The position numbers and the translations under genes are program-made. Source: Colwellia piezophila ATCC BAA-637 (lineage in GTDB: Bacteria; Pseudomonadota; Gammaproteobacteria; Enterobacterales; Alteromonadaceae). Taken from it: a DNA stretch of 64,000 bases. Shown in pieces: positions 42,681-52,859 of this stretch. The notes beneath the pieces are model-generated. The model was not told the origin of the DNA, made no database searches, and saw only the letters and a program-made list of their open reading frames with translations. Within the stretch, counting starts at the first letter, position 1. The number at the start of each line of letters is the position of its first letter. The stretch covers positions 62,001 to 126,000 of the forward strand of contig NZ_KB905171.1 of the NCBI RefSeq assembly GCF_000378625.1, in the 5' to 3' direction.

Positions 42681-45131
42681 ATGCATTTTGATACCGGCAT
42701 TTTGGTACTGGTATTTGTGGTGTTATCACTAATAATTGGTGCTATCACCCGTGATGTCCTAAAAAACACTCCTATTCCCTATTCAGTGGCGCTATTGGTT
42801 ATTGGCTTAGCGCTTGGCTTAATCCAACGTAGTGGCATCTTCGCGCAATATATGCCGCTAATGGATGAAACTGTGCTGATGATCGCCGAAGTCGATCCGC
42901 ATTTAATCCTGTGGTTATTCTTACCTATTCTTATTTTTGAAAGCGCCTTCGCCATGGAAGTGCATTTATTTCGGCGTATTTTTTCGCAAATAGCACTACT
43001 GGCGGTACCTGGTTTGATGGTAGCAACCCTGTTAACCGCAATCCTGGCAAAATATGCCTTTCCTTGGGATTGGAGTTGGCCATTATGCTTTATGTTTGGC
43101 GCTCTTATTAGTGCAACCGATCCTGTTGCTGTGGTGGCGTTACTAAAAGAATTAAGCTCACGTAAACGACTGGAAACTTTAATTGAAGGCGAGTCTTTAT
43201 TTAACGATGGCACCGCGATAGTCTTTTTCATGTTATTTCTTTCTATGGTGGTAAGCCCTAGCGAAGCGAGCATAAACCCTGTGCTTATTGCTTGGGATTT
43301 TTTGCGAGTGGTCTTTATTGGCGGCTTTATCGGCGTGGCCTTTGGTCTTATCGTTATTCATTGGATTGGCCGCGTATTCAACGATCCCATGATTGAAATC
43401 ACCCTTTCTATCGTGGTCTCATACTTAGCCTTTATGGTCGCCGAAGCATTACATGTTTCCGGTGTGGTCGCGGTGGTGGTATTAGCGTTAATGTTTGCTA
43501 GCTTAGGCCGTACTAAAATATCTCCTGAGGTCAGTGGTTTCTTACATCATTTTTGGGAGATGATGGCACATATAGCCAATACCATTATCTTTCTATTGGT
43601 TGGTACTCTCATCGCTGGCAGAGTGCAACTAGATAACAGCCAAATGTGGTTTACTCTACTAATTTTATATATCAGCATACAGGTTATTCGCAGCTTTTCC
43701 GTCGCCTTGTTTATGCCGTTACTTAAGCGTATTGGCATTGGCATTACCCGTGAAAAAGCCATTGTGTTAGTTTGGGGTGGTTTACGCGGCGCGGTATCAT
43801 TAGCCTTGGCACTTACCGTTGCCCAAAATGAACTCATCCCTAGAGAAATTGGCGATCAAATTCTGTTTTTATGCGCCGGCATTGTCGTGCTCACCATGTT
43901 AATTAATGGTGGCAGCATGGGTTGGTTACTGAAAAAATTAGCGCTAAATCGTTTACCCGAAGCAAAACAAGCCACCGTTGATAAAGCGGGGGGCGAGGTT
44001 AATAAAACCTTATCGGCTATTTTACCCGAGATGATGGCTGATGAGTTTTTAAAAGGTGCTAATTGGCCAGAAGTGAAGAAGATTTCCGGTATTCATGCGG
44101 TCAGTAGACAAACCCAAGTAGAGCAAATCAGCGAAGAAGAATTGGTCACCGCCTACCAACGACGCTTGCTCGAAACAGAGCGCAAACATTATTGGACTCA
44201 ATTTGAACAAGGCACCTTGGGTGAAGGGGCGACCAACAAATTAGTATCCTCGGTTGAACATGCCTTAGATGGCTCCCCCACCATAGCGCCACGTACTGAG
44301 CTAGAAAATTTATGGCAAACGCCACCACTGTTAAATGCGTTGAAAAATATCAAAGCGATGAAGAAATTTGCCTTAACACTTAGCTTTAATCGCTTGTCAT
44401 TAAGTTATGAAGTCGCTAGAGGTTTTATTCAGGCGCAAAATGAACTTAAATCTCATATTGATGAGTTAGCGCCAAACGAGAGAGCCGCAGAAACAGTGCA
44501 TGTTATGGTCGAAGAAAATAAACAAACGACAATGTGTTATATCGCCAGCTTGCGAGAAGCTTTCCCAGAGATCATCCATAGCTTAGAAACTTACTCTGCT
44601 TGTCGATTACTCTTGTATCGAGAGCGGGCGGTTATAGCACAGCAACTCAAACAAGCGGTACTTGATAAACCCGAAGCTGAACGCATGATAATGGCGGTGG
44701 AACAACGTATGGCGGCACTCAATAAGGCGACCAACATTGAGAGCTCAATTTCTGGCGAACAGTTAATAAAACAACTGGCTTGGTTGCAAAAACTACCTAA
44801 AAGCACCCAAGATAAAGTGAACGCCATTATGCAGCACAGTATTTATAACCCTAATGAAGAAATAACCAAGGCAGGCAAAGCTTTTTGCGCCTTAGGCATA
44901 ATCACCCGAGGCACTGTCGAATTAGTGCGCGAGCAAGAGGGTAAAACCATCACCAGTGTCTTAGGCATGGGGGAAACAGTGAGTGCGATATCGTTACTCT
45001 CCGGCTTTTCTGCCGAGAGTATTACCGCGACGTCTTTAGTCGATATTATTTGGTTGCCGGGCGAAAAAATCAAACCAATCTTAGCCAGTGAGCCCGAGTT
45101 ATCACAAGCCATTGGTAAGATGATGCAATAG
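42681..45131 (+). CDS. CPA1-family Na+/H+ antiporter with cyclic-nucleotide-binding-like domain
   Basis: This 816-residue protein exchanges sodium for protons across the inner membrane, useful in seawater. About 12 membrane helices fill residues 1-415, with ISATDPVAVVALLKE and EGESLFNDGTAIVF as the ion-binding and family motifs. A long helical cytoplasmic region follows (about 430-700), and the end (about 715-816) resembles a cNMP-binding fold (ITRGTVELVREQEGK, then GMGETVSAISLLSG). This is the architecture of SOS1/NhaP2-like antiporters with a regulatory tail. Whether the tail still binds a nucleotide cannot be told; the usual Arg in the phosphate cassette is not evident. Confidence 0.88.
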   Translation: MHFDTGILVLVFVVLSLIIGAITRDVLKNTPIPYSVALLVIGLALGLIQRSGIFAQYMPLMDETVLMIAEVDPHLILWLFLPILIFESAFAMEVHLFRRIFSQIALLAVPGLMVATLLTAILAKYAFPWDWSWPLCFMFGALISATDPVAVVALLKELSSRKRLETLIEGESLFNDGTAIVFFMLFLSMVVSPSEASINPVLIAWDFLRVVFIGGFIGVAFGLIVIHWIGRVFNDPMIEITLSIVVSYLAFMVAEALHVSGVVAVVVLALMFASLGRTKISPEVSGFLHHFWEMMAHIANTIIFLLVGTLIAGRVQLDNSQMWFTLLILYISIQVIRSFSVALFMPLLKRIGIGITREKAIVLVWGGLRGAVSLALALTVAQNELIPREIGDQILFLCAGIVVLTMLINGGSMGWLLKKLALNRLPEAKQATVDKAGGEVNKTLSAILPEMMADEFLKGANWPEVKKISGIHAVSRQTQVEQISEEELVTAYQRRLLETERKHYWTQFEQGTLGEGATNKLVSSVEHALDGSPTIAPRTELENLWQTPPLLNALKNIKAMKKFALTLSFNRLSLSYEVARGFIQAQNELKSHIDELAPNERAAETVHVMVEENKQTTMCYIASLREAFPEIIHSLETYSACRLLLYRERAVIAQQLKQAVLDKPEAERMIMAVEQRMAALNKATNIESSISGEQLIKQLAWLQKLPKSTQDKVNAIMQHSIYNPNEEITKAGKAFCALGIITRGTVELVREQEGKTITSVLGMGETVSAISLLSGFSAESITATSLVDIIWLPGEKIKPILASEPELSQAIGKMMQ

Positions 45132-45185
45132 CGGCAGTTAAGTTTTCATTGCTCTGCACTACATCTTCCTAATCCAAAGTTAATC

Positions 45186-46034
45186 TTAGAAAGTAAATGC
45201 CCAACCAAGCTGTGGTCCGTGCTGAATAAAATCTACTTTAGTGGAAATTCCATTTTCGACACTGTCATTGCCAATTTCCAGGTAGCGATAACCAATCCAG
45301 ACATTATGCAAACCACCAAAACGATATATAGCTTGCGCATTAAAACCTCGGTCTCTATCGTTATCGCCATAAATCTTAGTATCAACAGAAGCGGCAATAC
45401 CCCAGTCATCGCTAAACCAATAGCGATAGGTAACCCCAACTAACCAATCAAAGTCATGAGTTTTTGATATATTGAACTTATTATCTATATGGATAAAACC
45501 ATCATCTGATAAGGGTGATACCGCTAAATCAACTTTGGCATAAATATGCCTAACACCCGTCAGTAAACGCAAACCAGGATAGAGTTCATAGCCAACCAGT
45601 AAGTCATTGGCAGCCATTTGTATGGTCGTTTCAATGCGATGAGCAGGGGCAATGATACCTCCGGTTAATGGCCCGGTTAAACCCTCAGTATCTGTTGAAC
45701 TACTAACATGCATATAATCGAGTCGTAAACTATAAAGCCACTTGCCTTTTTGCGCATAAAGCTCGCCGATAACACCAAAATTCAAATTTTTAAAAATATC
45801 ACTAAAAGGAATTTCAATATCCAGTATTTCGCCTTCTGAATCTATTGAACCATTAATTGATGGTGCCCAGATCATTGGAAAGGCAACAAGGTAGTTCCAA
45901 TCATCATATTCAGGATTTTCTTTGTAGGTATCTGGGCCTACTTCGTAACCTAGTTCATCGTCTTCTTCAGCAACAACATTCGGCGCCCAACAAAGGTAAG
46001 CTAAGGCGAATAACAGTACAGATAAATGCTTCAT
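45186..46034 (-). CDS. Outer-membrane beta-barrel protein
   Basis: This 282-residue protein has a signal peptide (MKHLSVLLFALAYLCWAPNV, cleavage near VVA) and an acidic N-terminal mature part. Alternating strands with aromatic girdles run to the C-terminus, which ends in Phe (LGWAFTF), as in outer-membrane barrels. It resembles small barrels with eight to twelve strands found near other envelope genes, but I cannot name the family. ATG 46034 is preferred (GGAAATACTT before it) over an in-frame TTG at 46046. The gene for the ClsC-like protein lies upstream on the same strand, 100 bp away. Confidence 0.75.
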   Translation of the reverse strand: MKHLSVLLFALAYLCWAPNVVAEEDDELGYEVGPDTYKENPEYDDWNYLVAFPMIWAPSINGSIDSEGEILDIEIPFSDIFKNLNFGVIGELYAQKGKWLYSLRLDYMHVSSSTDTEGLTGPLTGGIIAPAHRIETTIQMAANDLLVGYELYPGLRLLTGVRHIYAKVDLAVSPLSDDGFIHIDNKFNISKTHDFDWLVGVTYRYWFSDDWGIAASVDTKIYGDNDRDRGFNAQAIYRFGGLHNVWIGYRYLEIGNDSVENGISTKVDFIQHGPQLGWAFTF

Positions 46035-46137
46035 AAGTATTTCCAATTATTGTTCTTGAATCAGGGTTGCCATCAATTCAAGGGCATTATTTTTAATTAA
46101 CTTGCCATCATGGTAAATAACAAAGTAGCTGCTCTTT

Positions 46138-47706
46138 TTACAATTGAGATTCAATGGGAAGAATTGAATATAGGCTTAAATTAAAACGTCGCCACCAGCT
46201 AGTTTCAGGCTGTACTTTATGAACAATAACCTCGCCATTAACCTTATCGAGCCAAACCACATTGTCATCTTGCAAGGTCACTTTATACGCCGCTGTTTTG
46301 ATACTTTTATCAAAGGATTCTGTCGCTATGTATGCTGCCATCGCTGGGATTTCACAGACTACGCCAAGCTCCGTATTAATATTGGCTGATCTGGGATCAA
46401 AATTAAATGAGCCGATATAAACTTCTTTGCGGTCAAAAATATAAGTTTTCGCGTGCAAGGCACTCTTGGCTTCGGCGCTACGACTTAACGAACGACTGGC
46501 TTTAGATTTTGCCTTGGGTTTTAGTTCATATAACTCAACGCCACCTTTGAGTAAGTTATAGCGCTGACGGGCATAACCTGATTGCGCCATAATGCCATCG
46601 GTAGAGGCGAGTGAGTTAGTGATCACTCTAACGCTGATACCCTGTTTAACTAAAGCGACTAAATGCTTAGTACCTTTATCTCCGGGAACAAAATAAGGTG
46701 ATATCAGCTCTAGACTATGTTCAATTTTATCGGCGTGTGAGCGTAATAAGGTGATTAAATAAGTTGTTTCAAGCTCAGATTTCCCTAAGGTTTTTTCCGG
46801 GCTATCATATATAACATGGGCCTTACCACGATATATTAACTTGTCATTTTCTCCTGTTATGCCACTTTCAATACGTTGATACATTACTGAGTTTCTGAGA
46901 TCTTTGGCATAATCCGAATCTTTTACCGATAAAACATAATCAGCCAATTCTTGCTTGACCGCAGCCAAGCGTTTTTGCTGCGACTGATGATCATCAAAAA
47001 CATACCCTGGAATGGCAAACGGACTATTAAAATAAATATCAAATTGCTCATTTACCTCTGCCACAACCGGTCCTATTGCAATAATATCAAGGTCGGCATA
47101 ATTGCTTCTGACATTAGCGGAAAAGTAGCTCTCTTCAATATTTCTACCACCGACTATGGTGTATTGGCTATCAACGGTAAATGATTTGTTATGCATGCGG
47201 CGATTAATACGTGCGGTATCCGTTAAAGCCGCAGGCGCTTTATAACCCGTAGAAGAGAATGGATTATAAATACGTACTTCAATAAACTCATGGTGATCCA
47301 TGGCAAAGAGTATTTTTTTGGTTTTACTATCAAGATTTAAATCATCGAGTAGCAACCGAACCCGTACGCCTTTATCAGCCACGGCTAACATCTGGTGCAT
47401 TAACAATTTACCAATAATGTCCGCTTTCCAAATAAAATATTGCACATCCACCGAGCGCTCAGCTTTTGATAATAGCGCCATGCGTGTTAAAAAAGCATCG
47501 GTACCCTCAGCAATTAAATACATGCTTGAATATTCAGGATTTTCTGCTTGAAGGTGACTGGCGGTTTTCCCTAACCAAGTTTGCTCAGTATCGGTATAAG
47601 CCAAACTTTCAACTTGCTCAAAATCTGTAGGCAGTAAAGAACAAGCCGTTAATAATGACAGTAAAATACTCAAGAGGAGAGCCATTATTAAGCGCATATT
47701 TTTCAT
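46138..47706 (-). CDS. Phospholipase D-type cardiolipin synthase, ClsC-like lipoprotein
   Basis: This 522-residue enzyme of the PLD superfamily has two HKD motifs, HNKSFTVD (with GGRN downstream) and HAKTYIFD (with GSFNFDPRS), which together form one active site. Members such as ClsC (YmdC) join phosphatidyl groups to make cardiolipin. The N-terminus is a signal sequence with a lipobox-like LLTAC at residues 18-22, so the protein may be a periplasm-facing lipoprotein. The partner YmdB is not seen here. The beta-barrel gene follows on the same strand and may share the transcript. Confidence 0.85.
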   Translation of the reverse strand: MKNMRLIMALLLSILLSLLTACSLLPTDFEQVESLAYTDTEQTWLGKTASHLQAENPEYSSMYLIAEGTDAFLTRMALLSKAERSVDVQYFIWKADIIGKLLMHQMLAVADKGVRVRLLLDDLNLDSKTKKILFAMDHHEFIEVRIYNPFSSTGYKAPAALTDTARINRRMHNKSFTVDSQYTIVGGRNIEESYFSANVRSNYADLDIIAIGPVVAEVNEQFDIYFNSPFAIPGYVFDDHQSQQKRLAAVKQELADYVLSVKDSDYAKDLRNSVMYQRIESGITGENDKLIYRGKAHVIYDSPEKTLGKSELETTYLITLLRSHADKIEHSLELISPYFVPGDKGTKHLVALVKQGISVRVITNSLASTDGIMAQSGYARQRYNLLKGGVELYELKPKAKSKASRSLSRSAEAKSALHAKTYIFDRKEVYIGSFNFDPRSANINTELGVVCEIPAMAAYIATESFDKSIKTAAYKVTLQDDNVVWLDKVNGEVIVHKVQPETSWWRRFNLSLYSILPIESQL

Positions 47707-48249
47707 GGGTAATCCTTACATAACGGAGAATACAGGCAGTCGTCACCCTGACCAACGCTTAAATAACGCCTTGGTTACCAACACTCCCGGCGACTTTTAG
47801 CTTAGTTTTTATTACAGCACTATTTAGCAAGAGTGCTTTAGGAATACATATGCCTGTAACAAACTATCAAGTGGTGCCCCCACATCCTGCAGAAAAGTCA
47901 AAAATGGCTGAAGATGACTGGCTTTTACTACGGTGATATCGGTATTCACCAGTGACTCCTATTTTTCTGAATAGTAATTCTCATTTTAACAATCACAGCA
48001 ATAACTTACCTTTATTGTCTCAAAATGACAAGAAATGTTACACGATGAGACTTAAAATAAATAAGACTACAAAGCCTTTGAATATGTTACAATTTTTAAT
48101 TGACTTGCAAAGAAATAAACACAGTATTATCTTTAATATACCTCTATGATTACTGATTACTGATTACTGATTACTGATACTTTAACAATCAAAACTTAGC
48201 ATACAAGATCGACTTATAGCTCATCATTACACTTTATTAGGGATAGATA
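47707..48249. other. Intergenic region with a 7-bp tandem repeat
   Basis: This is a divergent promoter region, AT-rich, with no gene seen. GATTACT is repeated four times at 48148-48175, about 75-100 bp before the amidohydrolase gene. Confidence 0.5.
48148..48175. repeat. Tandem 7-bp repeat in promoter region
   Basis: Four copies of GATTACT lie head to tail upstream of the amidohydrolase gene. Confidence 0.85.
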
Positions 48250-49605
48250 ATGAACTTGAAAAACACACTATTAAGTAAAGCAATTAGCAAGGTAGTTATT
48301 ACCGCCGCCATTGCAGTATCACTTAGCTCTGCAGCCTTTTCTGCCGAGCAAACATTAATTAAAAACGTTAAGATTTGGGATGGCACTGCAAGTAAATTAA
48401 GTAAAACACAAGATGTACTCATTGAAGGAGAGTTAATTAAAGCCATTGGCACTGGGCTAAAGGTTGCTGCTGATGTGGAAGTAATTGATGGTCAAGGTAA
48501 AACCATGATCCCCGGCCTTATCGATATGCATGCACATTTGTGTTTACAAGAGGGTATGTTAGTTGGCCGTGATGCTTACGACCAAATGGCAATGGGCGCA
48601 CGTACTGCTCACTCACTGGTTGAATACTTAGACCAAGGTTTTACTACCGCCCGTGATGTAGGTTGTAACGTATTAGGTATCGCTAAAGCGGTAAATAATG
48701 GTTTATTAATAGGACCACGTATTTACCCTGCCGGTGGTTTTTTAAGCCAAACCGGTGGCCATGCCGATACTGGTAGTTTTAATGATATGCCCGGTCGGAT
48801 TGATGATTTAGAACGTCACGGTTTTGGTTACATTGTTGATGGTAAAACTGAAATCCGTCGCGCCGCCCGCCAAAATTTACGCTCAGGAGCAACACATATA
48901 AAGCTAATGGCTGGTGGTGGTGTTGCCAGTGAGTTTGATCCAATTCATACCACTCAATTTTCAGTAGAAGAATTTGAAACGGCGGTTGAAGTCGCCAAAG
49001 ATTATGGCACTTATGTAACTGTTCATGCCTACCATGATCGTAGTGTAAACCGCGCCATTGACGCTGGTGTTCGTGTTATTGAGCATAATTTTTTAGCTTC
49101 AGAAAAGACTATTAAGCGCATGAAAAAAGAAGGAGTAGCTCTATCTGCACAAGCGGTAATGTCTCTTGAGGCCTTTGCAAATCCAGAGTCGATTACCTTC
49201 TTTAGCGCTGATCAAAAAGCAAAAGCGAAGTCCGTCAATGCAGGTGCGACACAAATGTTTAAATGGGCACTAAAACATGACTTATTAATTGTTACTGGTG
49301 GCGATATGTTTGGACCTGCATACAACGGCAGACAAGCGGATAATATGGTTTGGATGAAAACTGTAGGTGCAACACCGTTACAAATTATGAAAATGGGTAC
49401 CTCTAGCGCCGCTGAAGTATTAGGCTGGTCTGGCGGTATGAACCCATATAAATACGGTGCTTTAGGTGTGATTAAAAAAGGCGCTTATGCCGATTTAATT
49501 TTAGTTGATGGTAACCCACTTAAAAATATTAACGTATTGAATGAATACAAAACTAAGTTCAAGTTAATTATTAAAAATGGTCAAGTGCATAAAAACACAC
49601 TGTAA
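48250..49605 (+). CDS. Exported metal-dependent amidohydrolase
   Basis: This 451-residue hydrolase belongs to the amidohydrolase superfamily, imidazolonepropionase-like/prolidase branch. It has a signal peptide (about residues 1-31, cleavage after FSA), then the small beta-sandwich and the TIM barrel. HAH at 94-96 (IDMHAHL) binds metal. KLMAGGGV supplies the bridging Lys, VHAYH and IEHN supply His ligands, and GGDMFGP supplies the catalytic Asp. Related enzymes split Xaa-Pro dipeptides or cyclic amides in the periplasm. It is a single gene with a strong terminator behind it. Confidence 0.88.
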   Translation: MNLKNTLLSKAISKVVITAAIAVSLSSAAFSAEQTLIKNVKIWDGTASKLSKTQDVLIEGELIKAIGTGLKVAADVEVIDGQGKTMIPGLIDMHAHLCLQEGMLVGRDAYDQMAMGARTAHSLVEYLDQGFTTARDVGCNVLGIAKAVNNGLLIGPRIYPAGGFLSQTGGHADTGSFNDMPGRIDDLERHGFGYIVDGKTEIRRAARQNLRSGATHIKLMAGGGVASEFDPIHTTQFSVEEFETAVEVAKDYGTYVTVHAYHDRSVNRAIDAGVRVIEHNFLASEKTIKRMKKEGVALSAQAVMSLEAFANPESITFFSADQKAKAKSVNAGATQMFKWALKHDLLIVTGGDMFGPAYNGRQADNMVWMKTVGATPLQIMKMGTSSAAEVLGWSGGMNPYKYGALGVIKKGAYADLILVDGNPLKNINVLNEYKTKFKLIIKNGQVHKNTL

Positions 49606-49623
49606 GCCATTAGCCTATTAACT

Positions 49624-49658
49624 AAAAAGGTATTTACTTTAGGGTAAATACCTTTTTG
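49624..49658 (+). terminator. Strong intrinsic terminator
   Basis: A perfect 14-bp stem, AAAAAGGTATTTAC/GTAAATACCTTTTT, with a 6-nt loop lies behind the amidohydrolase gene. Its A/T ends allow action in both directions. Confidence 0.9.
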
Positions 49659-49745
49659 TTTTCAATAAAGCTAACAATTGAGAACTGTTGCTAAGAGTGA
49701 AGAATTCTCAAGCAAATATACTTTTAACAATAATGGAATAAATTT

Positions 49746-50975
49746 ATGTCGACTCAAATATCTCTACTTAGTATTGCACTATCTGGCATATTAATATCAT
49801 TACCTACCTGGGCGACCGAAGACCTTTCCGAAAAAACTGTTTCCGCAACAAACAAGGGCATTAACTTTGGTGGCCCTGATGCCGTTGATAACCAAATAGC
49901 CGAAGATAACAAAAAATCAAAACCTGATTTTAAAACGCAGCTTGAGCTAAATAATGTCAGCATGGGTCTAGATTACTCAGCGATATTTCTGGGTGCCAAT
50001 AATGTATTACCTGGCTCAGATGATAATGCTGGTAGTGGCATGATGCGTTTTTATGGTAGCTGGAATCCTGTTGGTATCGGTACTAAAGACACCGGCGGTT
50101 TAGTATGGAAAGTAGAACATCGACATTCTTATACCGATACTTCAGTGAAAGACTTTGAATTTGGTACTGGCGGCTTAGGCTTAATAACGCCACCTTTTAG
50201 CGATGAAGGCACCCGTTTAACAAACTTGTATTGGAAGCAAAAGTTAATGGACGGTAAAGCGACTATTGTCGCTGGATTTCTTGATGTCACTGACTTTGTT
50301 GATGTATTTGCTATGGCAAGCCCATGGACAGGTTTTATGAACTTTGCCTTTAGTACCGGCACTACCACCATAGCATTGCCTGGTGATGCTACCTTAGGGA
50401 TCGCTGGCGGTATGATGTTATCCGACGAATATTACCTTGTTGGTAGTTTTGCAGATATGAACTCAGTCTCCTCTAAACCTTTTGACGGCTTTGATTCTTT
50501 TTTTACTGACAACAAATACTTTAAAAGTATTGAACTGGGCTGGACCAAATCTCAGGGCCAAATTTATGTTGATAATATCCACGCCACGCTTTGGCATGCT
50601 GACGCAAGTGAAGTGCAAGGTTCAACCAAAGGTTACGGAGTAAATTTTTCTGCCTCACGCTTAATTGAAGGTCAATGGTTACCCTTTGTTCGCGCCGGTT
50701 ATTCTCAAGATGCTGGCACCTTAATGGAAAAATCTATCAGTGCTGGTTTTGGCTATTACGGTTTAGGTGGTGAAGCAAACAACCTTGGTGTGGCGATGAA
50801 CTGGGGACAAGTGAAAGGCAGTGATGACCAATACACCACTGAGGTTTTCTATATTATGAAACCGTTAGATTATTTAGAAGTGACCGCTGATGTGCAATAC
50901 ATTGCCAACCCGGCATTAAATGCCATTGATAGCAGCACACTTATTTATGGCTTAAGAATGCGCTTAGCGATCTAG
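49746..50975 (+). CDS. OprB-family carbohydrate porin
   Basis: This 409-residue outer-membrane porin has a signal peptide to about residue 23 (SLPTWA). The mature part has OprB features: the early LELNNVSMGLDYSAIFLG strands, TNLYWKQKLMDGKATIVAGF, and the closing block YLEVTADVQYIANPALNAID with a C-terminal amphipathic strand. Such porins let sugars pass the outer membrane. It follows the amidohydrolase gene after a terminator, so it is expressed separately. No sugar-uptake genes are adjacent. Confidence 0.82.
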   Translation: MSTQISLLSIALSGILISLPTWATEDLSEKTVSATNKGINFGGPDAVDNQIAEDNKKSKPDFKTQLELNNVSMGLDYSAIFLGANNVLPGSDDNAGSGMMRFYGSWNPVGIGTKDTGGLVWKVEHRHSYTDTSVKDFEFGTGGLGLITPPFSDEGTRLTNLYWKQKLMDGKATIVAGFLDVTDFVDVFAMASPWTGFMNFAFSTGTTTIALPGDATLGIAGGMMLSDEYYLVGSFADMNSVSSKPFDGFDSFFTDNKYFKSIELGWTKSQGQIYVDNIHATLWHADASEVQGSTKGYGVNFSASRLIEGQWLPFVRAGYSQDAGTLMEKSISAGFGYYGLGGEANNLGVAMNWGQVKGSDDQYTTEVFYIMKPLDYLEVTADVQYIANPALNAIDSSTLIYGLRMRLAI

Positions 50976-51084
50976 TTTTTTCAAAATAAGCTTTGAATCG
51001 AGATGCTCGACTCGACGCTTACTTTTACTTTTGAAACATTAAAGGCAGTCACTGGTTCCTCAATACTTACCTAGCGCTCTAATG

Positions 51085-51843
51085 CTAATGAGTCACGTAC
51101 TTAATTAGCATCGCAAAACACATAAACACCACTAAATAGCGTAAGTAAGTCACGGGGATTTTGAACAAGCAATGGGAGCCTAGCCAAGCACCAATAAACT
51201 GGCCACACATCATAATAAGCCCAACCAACCAAATGACTTGTCCGGCAAAGATGAAAATAATCAACGAAGCTATATTAGTAGCAAAGTTTAGTGTTTTTGC
51301 TATCGCGGTAGCTTCAAGAAATTTCTGTCCGCGTAACGCACGGCCTGCCAAGGTGAAAAACGACCCGGTACCAGGTCCAAAGATGCCGTCATAACAGCCA
51401 ATGAGCGGCACAACAAATTTTTTATAGTTAGCCGATGAGACTTTTTCGACCTTGTTATCTTCATCAATTGTCGGCGTAAATAAAAAATAAAGTCCAATAA
51501 TGCTAATAACGATAGGAATAACAACCGTCAGCATTTGTGCATCAATAAATTGCAGAATCACAGTGCCTATCACCGAACCGATAAAGGCCGAAAGCATAAG
51601 GTATTTCACTTGCTGCCAACGCACTCGCCTACCACGCAACATCATTACCGTGGCAGTAGCAGTGCCCATGCTAGATTGCAGCTTATTTGTCCCTAAGGCG
51701 GCTAAAGGTGGTATACCACTCATCATTAACGCTGGCAGGGTTAACAAACCGCCACCACCGGCTAAGGTATCGAGAAAACCCGCGACCAAGGCGATGGTAA
51801 ATAAAAATAAGGCTACTTCAATGGTTAAGCTGGCAAACTCCAC
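51085..51843 (-). CDS. TSUP-family exporter (TauE/SafE, YfcA-like)
   Basis: This 252-residue inner-membrane protein has about eight helices and two family blocks, GFLDTLAGGGGLLTLPALMM at about residues 22-41 and GCYDGIFGPGTGSFFTLAGR near residues 150-168. Members move sulfite, sulfonates or other small anions. The substrate is unknown. It is transcribed away from gph, with about 260 bp between the two starts. Confidence 0.9.
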   Translation of the reverse strand: MEFASLTIEVALFLFTIALVAGFLDTLAGGGGLLTLPALMMSGIPPLAALGTNKLQSSMGTATATVMMLRGRRVRWQQVKYLMLSAFIGSVIGTVILQFIDAQMLTVVIPIVISIIGLYFLFTPTIDEDNKVEKVSSANYKKFVVPLIGCYDGIFGPGTGSFFTLAGRALRGQKFLEATAIAKTLNFATNIASLIIFIFAGQVIWLVGLIMMCGQFIGAWLGSHCLFKIPVTYLRYLVVFMCFAMLIKYVTH

Positions 51844-52105
51844 AACACTTCCTTTAAACTTTAATTATGCTTATTACAGCAAGGCTATAACAATAAATTT
51901 GCCGAGACTTTAAGTAAATAGGGATTAATTAGCAATACATCAATTGTAACGCCCCCACAACTTGGCAATGACTGCTCATCACTCAGTCATTGCCATAGAC
52001 AGTGAAACGACATTAATAAAGCAAAAAATAGCGGTCACCATACGCAAAGACTCGCTAAGTCATGATATATTACGCTCCGCATAACTTTCCACCGATGAGA
52101 CCTTT

Positions 52106-52786
52106 GTGAAACTTCAAAATAAAAACATGCTGTTATTCGATCTCGATGGTACTTTAGTCGATAGCGCACCTGATCTCGCCTTAGCGGTGAATAAAACCCT
52201 AAGAGATTTATCATTGCTTGAATATGACGAGCAGACAATTCGCTACTGGGTCGGAAATGGTGCCAAGATGTTAATTGAGCGAGCATTGTCTGGTAGTGCC
52301 GAAATCAATAAGCAATTAGAGCCTGCGCTAGTCAATGATGCTTTAGCAATATTTTTGCAACATTATAGCGATGGTGTATGTATCAACTCTGCCTTATACC
52401 AAGGTGTTAAAGAAGGCTTAATAACCTTAAAAAATTCTGGCTTTCGTTTAGCCATTATAACTAACAAACCTGAAGTGTTTATCCAACCTTTGTTAACAGG
52501 TTTAGGTATAGGTGAGCTGTTTGAAATTCTTATTGGCGGCGATACGTTAGCTGATAAAAAACCCCATCCAGCCCCGCTAAACTATGCACTAAAACAGCTT
52601 AATGTTTCGTCTGAGCAGTGTTTAATGATTGGCGATTCTAAAAACGATATTTTGGCAGCAAAAGCGGCCAATATCGACAGTGTCGGCTTAACTTATGGTT
52701 ATAATTATGGTGAAGACATTGCCAACTACCAACCTAATTACTGCTTTGATAGTTTTGCCGATTTAGTTGCCTTTTTACAACACTAG
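52106..52786 (+). CDS. gph: Phosphoglycolate phosphatase
   Basis: Gph removes phosphate from 2-phosphoglycolate formed during repair of oxidised DNA ends. This 226-residue HAD enzyme has motif I LFDLDGTLVDS (nucleophile Asp12), a four-helix cap (about 20-90), motif II IITNKP, the conserved Lys in DKKPHPAPL and motif IV MIGDSKNDI. The start context is weak; GTG 52106 has TGAGACC upstream. A run of five TTAGGTC units follows the gene (52819-52853). Confidence 0.93.
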   Translation: MKLQNKNMLLFDLDGTLVDSAPDLALAVNKTLRDLSLLEYDEQTIRYWVGNGAKMLIERALSGSAEINKQLEPALVNDALAIFLQHYSDGVCINSALYQGVKEGLITLKNSGFRLAIITNKPEVFIQPLLTGLGIGELFEILIGGDTLADKKPHPAPLNYALKQLNVSSEQCLMIGDSKNDILAAKAANIDSVGLTYGYNYGEDIANYQPNYCFDSFADLVAFLQH

Positions 52787-52818
52787 CTTAGGCTAGCACT
52801 TAGCTAAAGTATTAGATC

Positions 52819-52853
52819 TTAGGTCTTAGGTCTTAGGTCTTAGGTCTTAGGTC
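52819..52853. repeat. Tandem 7-bp repeat
   Basis: TTAGGTC is present five times head to tail, preceded and followed by degenerate units, between the convergent ends of gph and the FAD oxidoreductase gene. Copy number may vary between strains. Confidence 0.85.
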
Positions 52854-52859
52854 TTAACT

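Noticed and set aside
42495..42686. 63-codon reverse frame between the membrane protein and antiporter genes
   Set aside because: It fills a divergent promoter region, overlaps the antiporter start and has no recognisable protein character.
52035..52286. Reverse-strand frame overlapping the start of gph
   Set aside because: It is the complement of the clear HAD-phosphatase coding sequence and has no protein features of its own.
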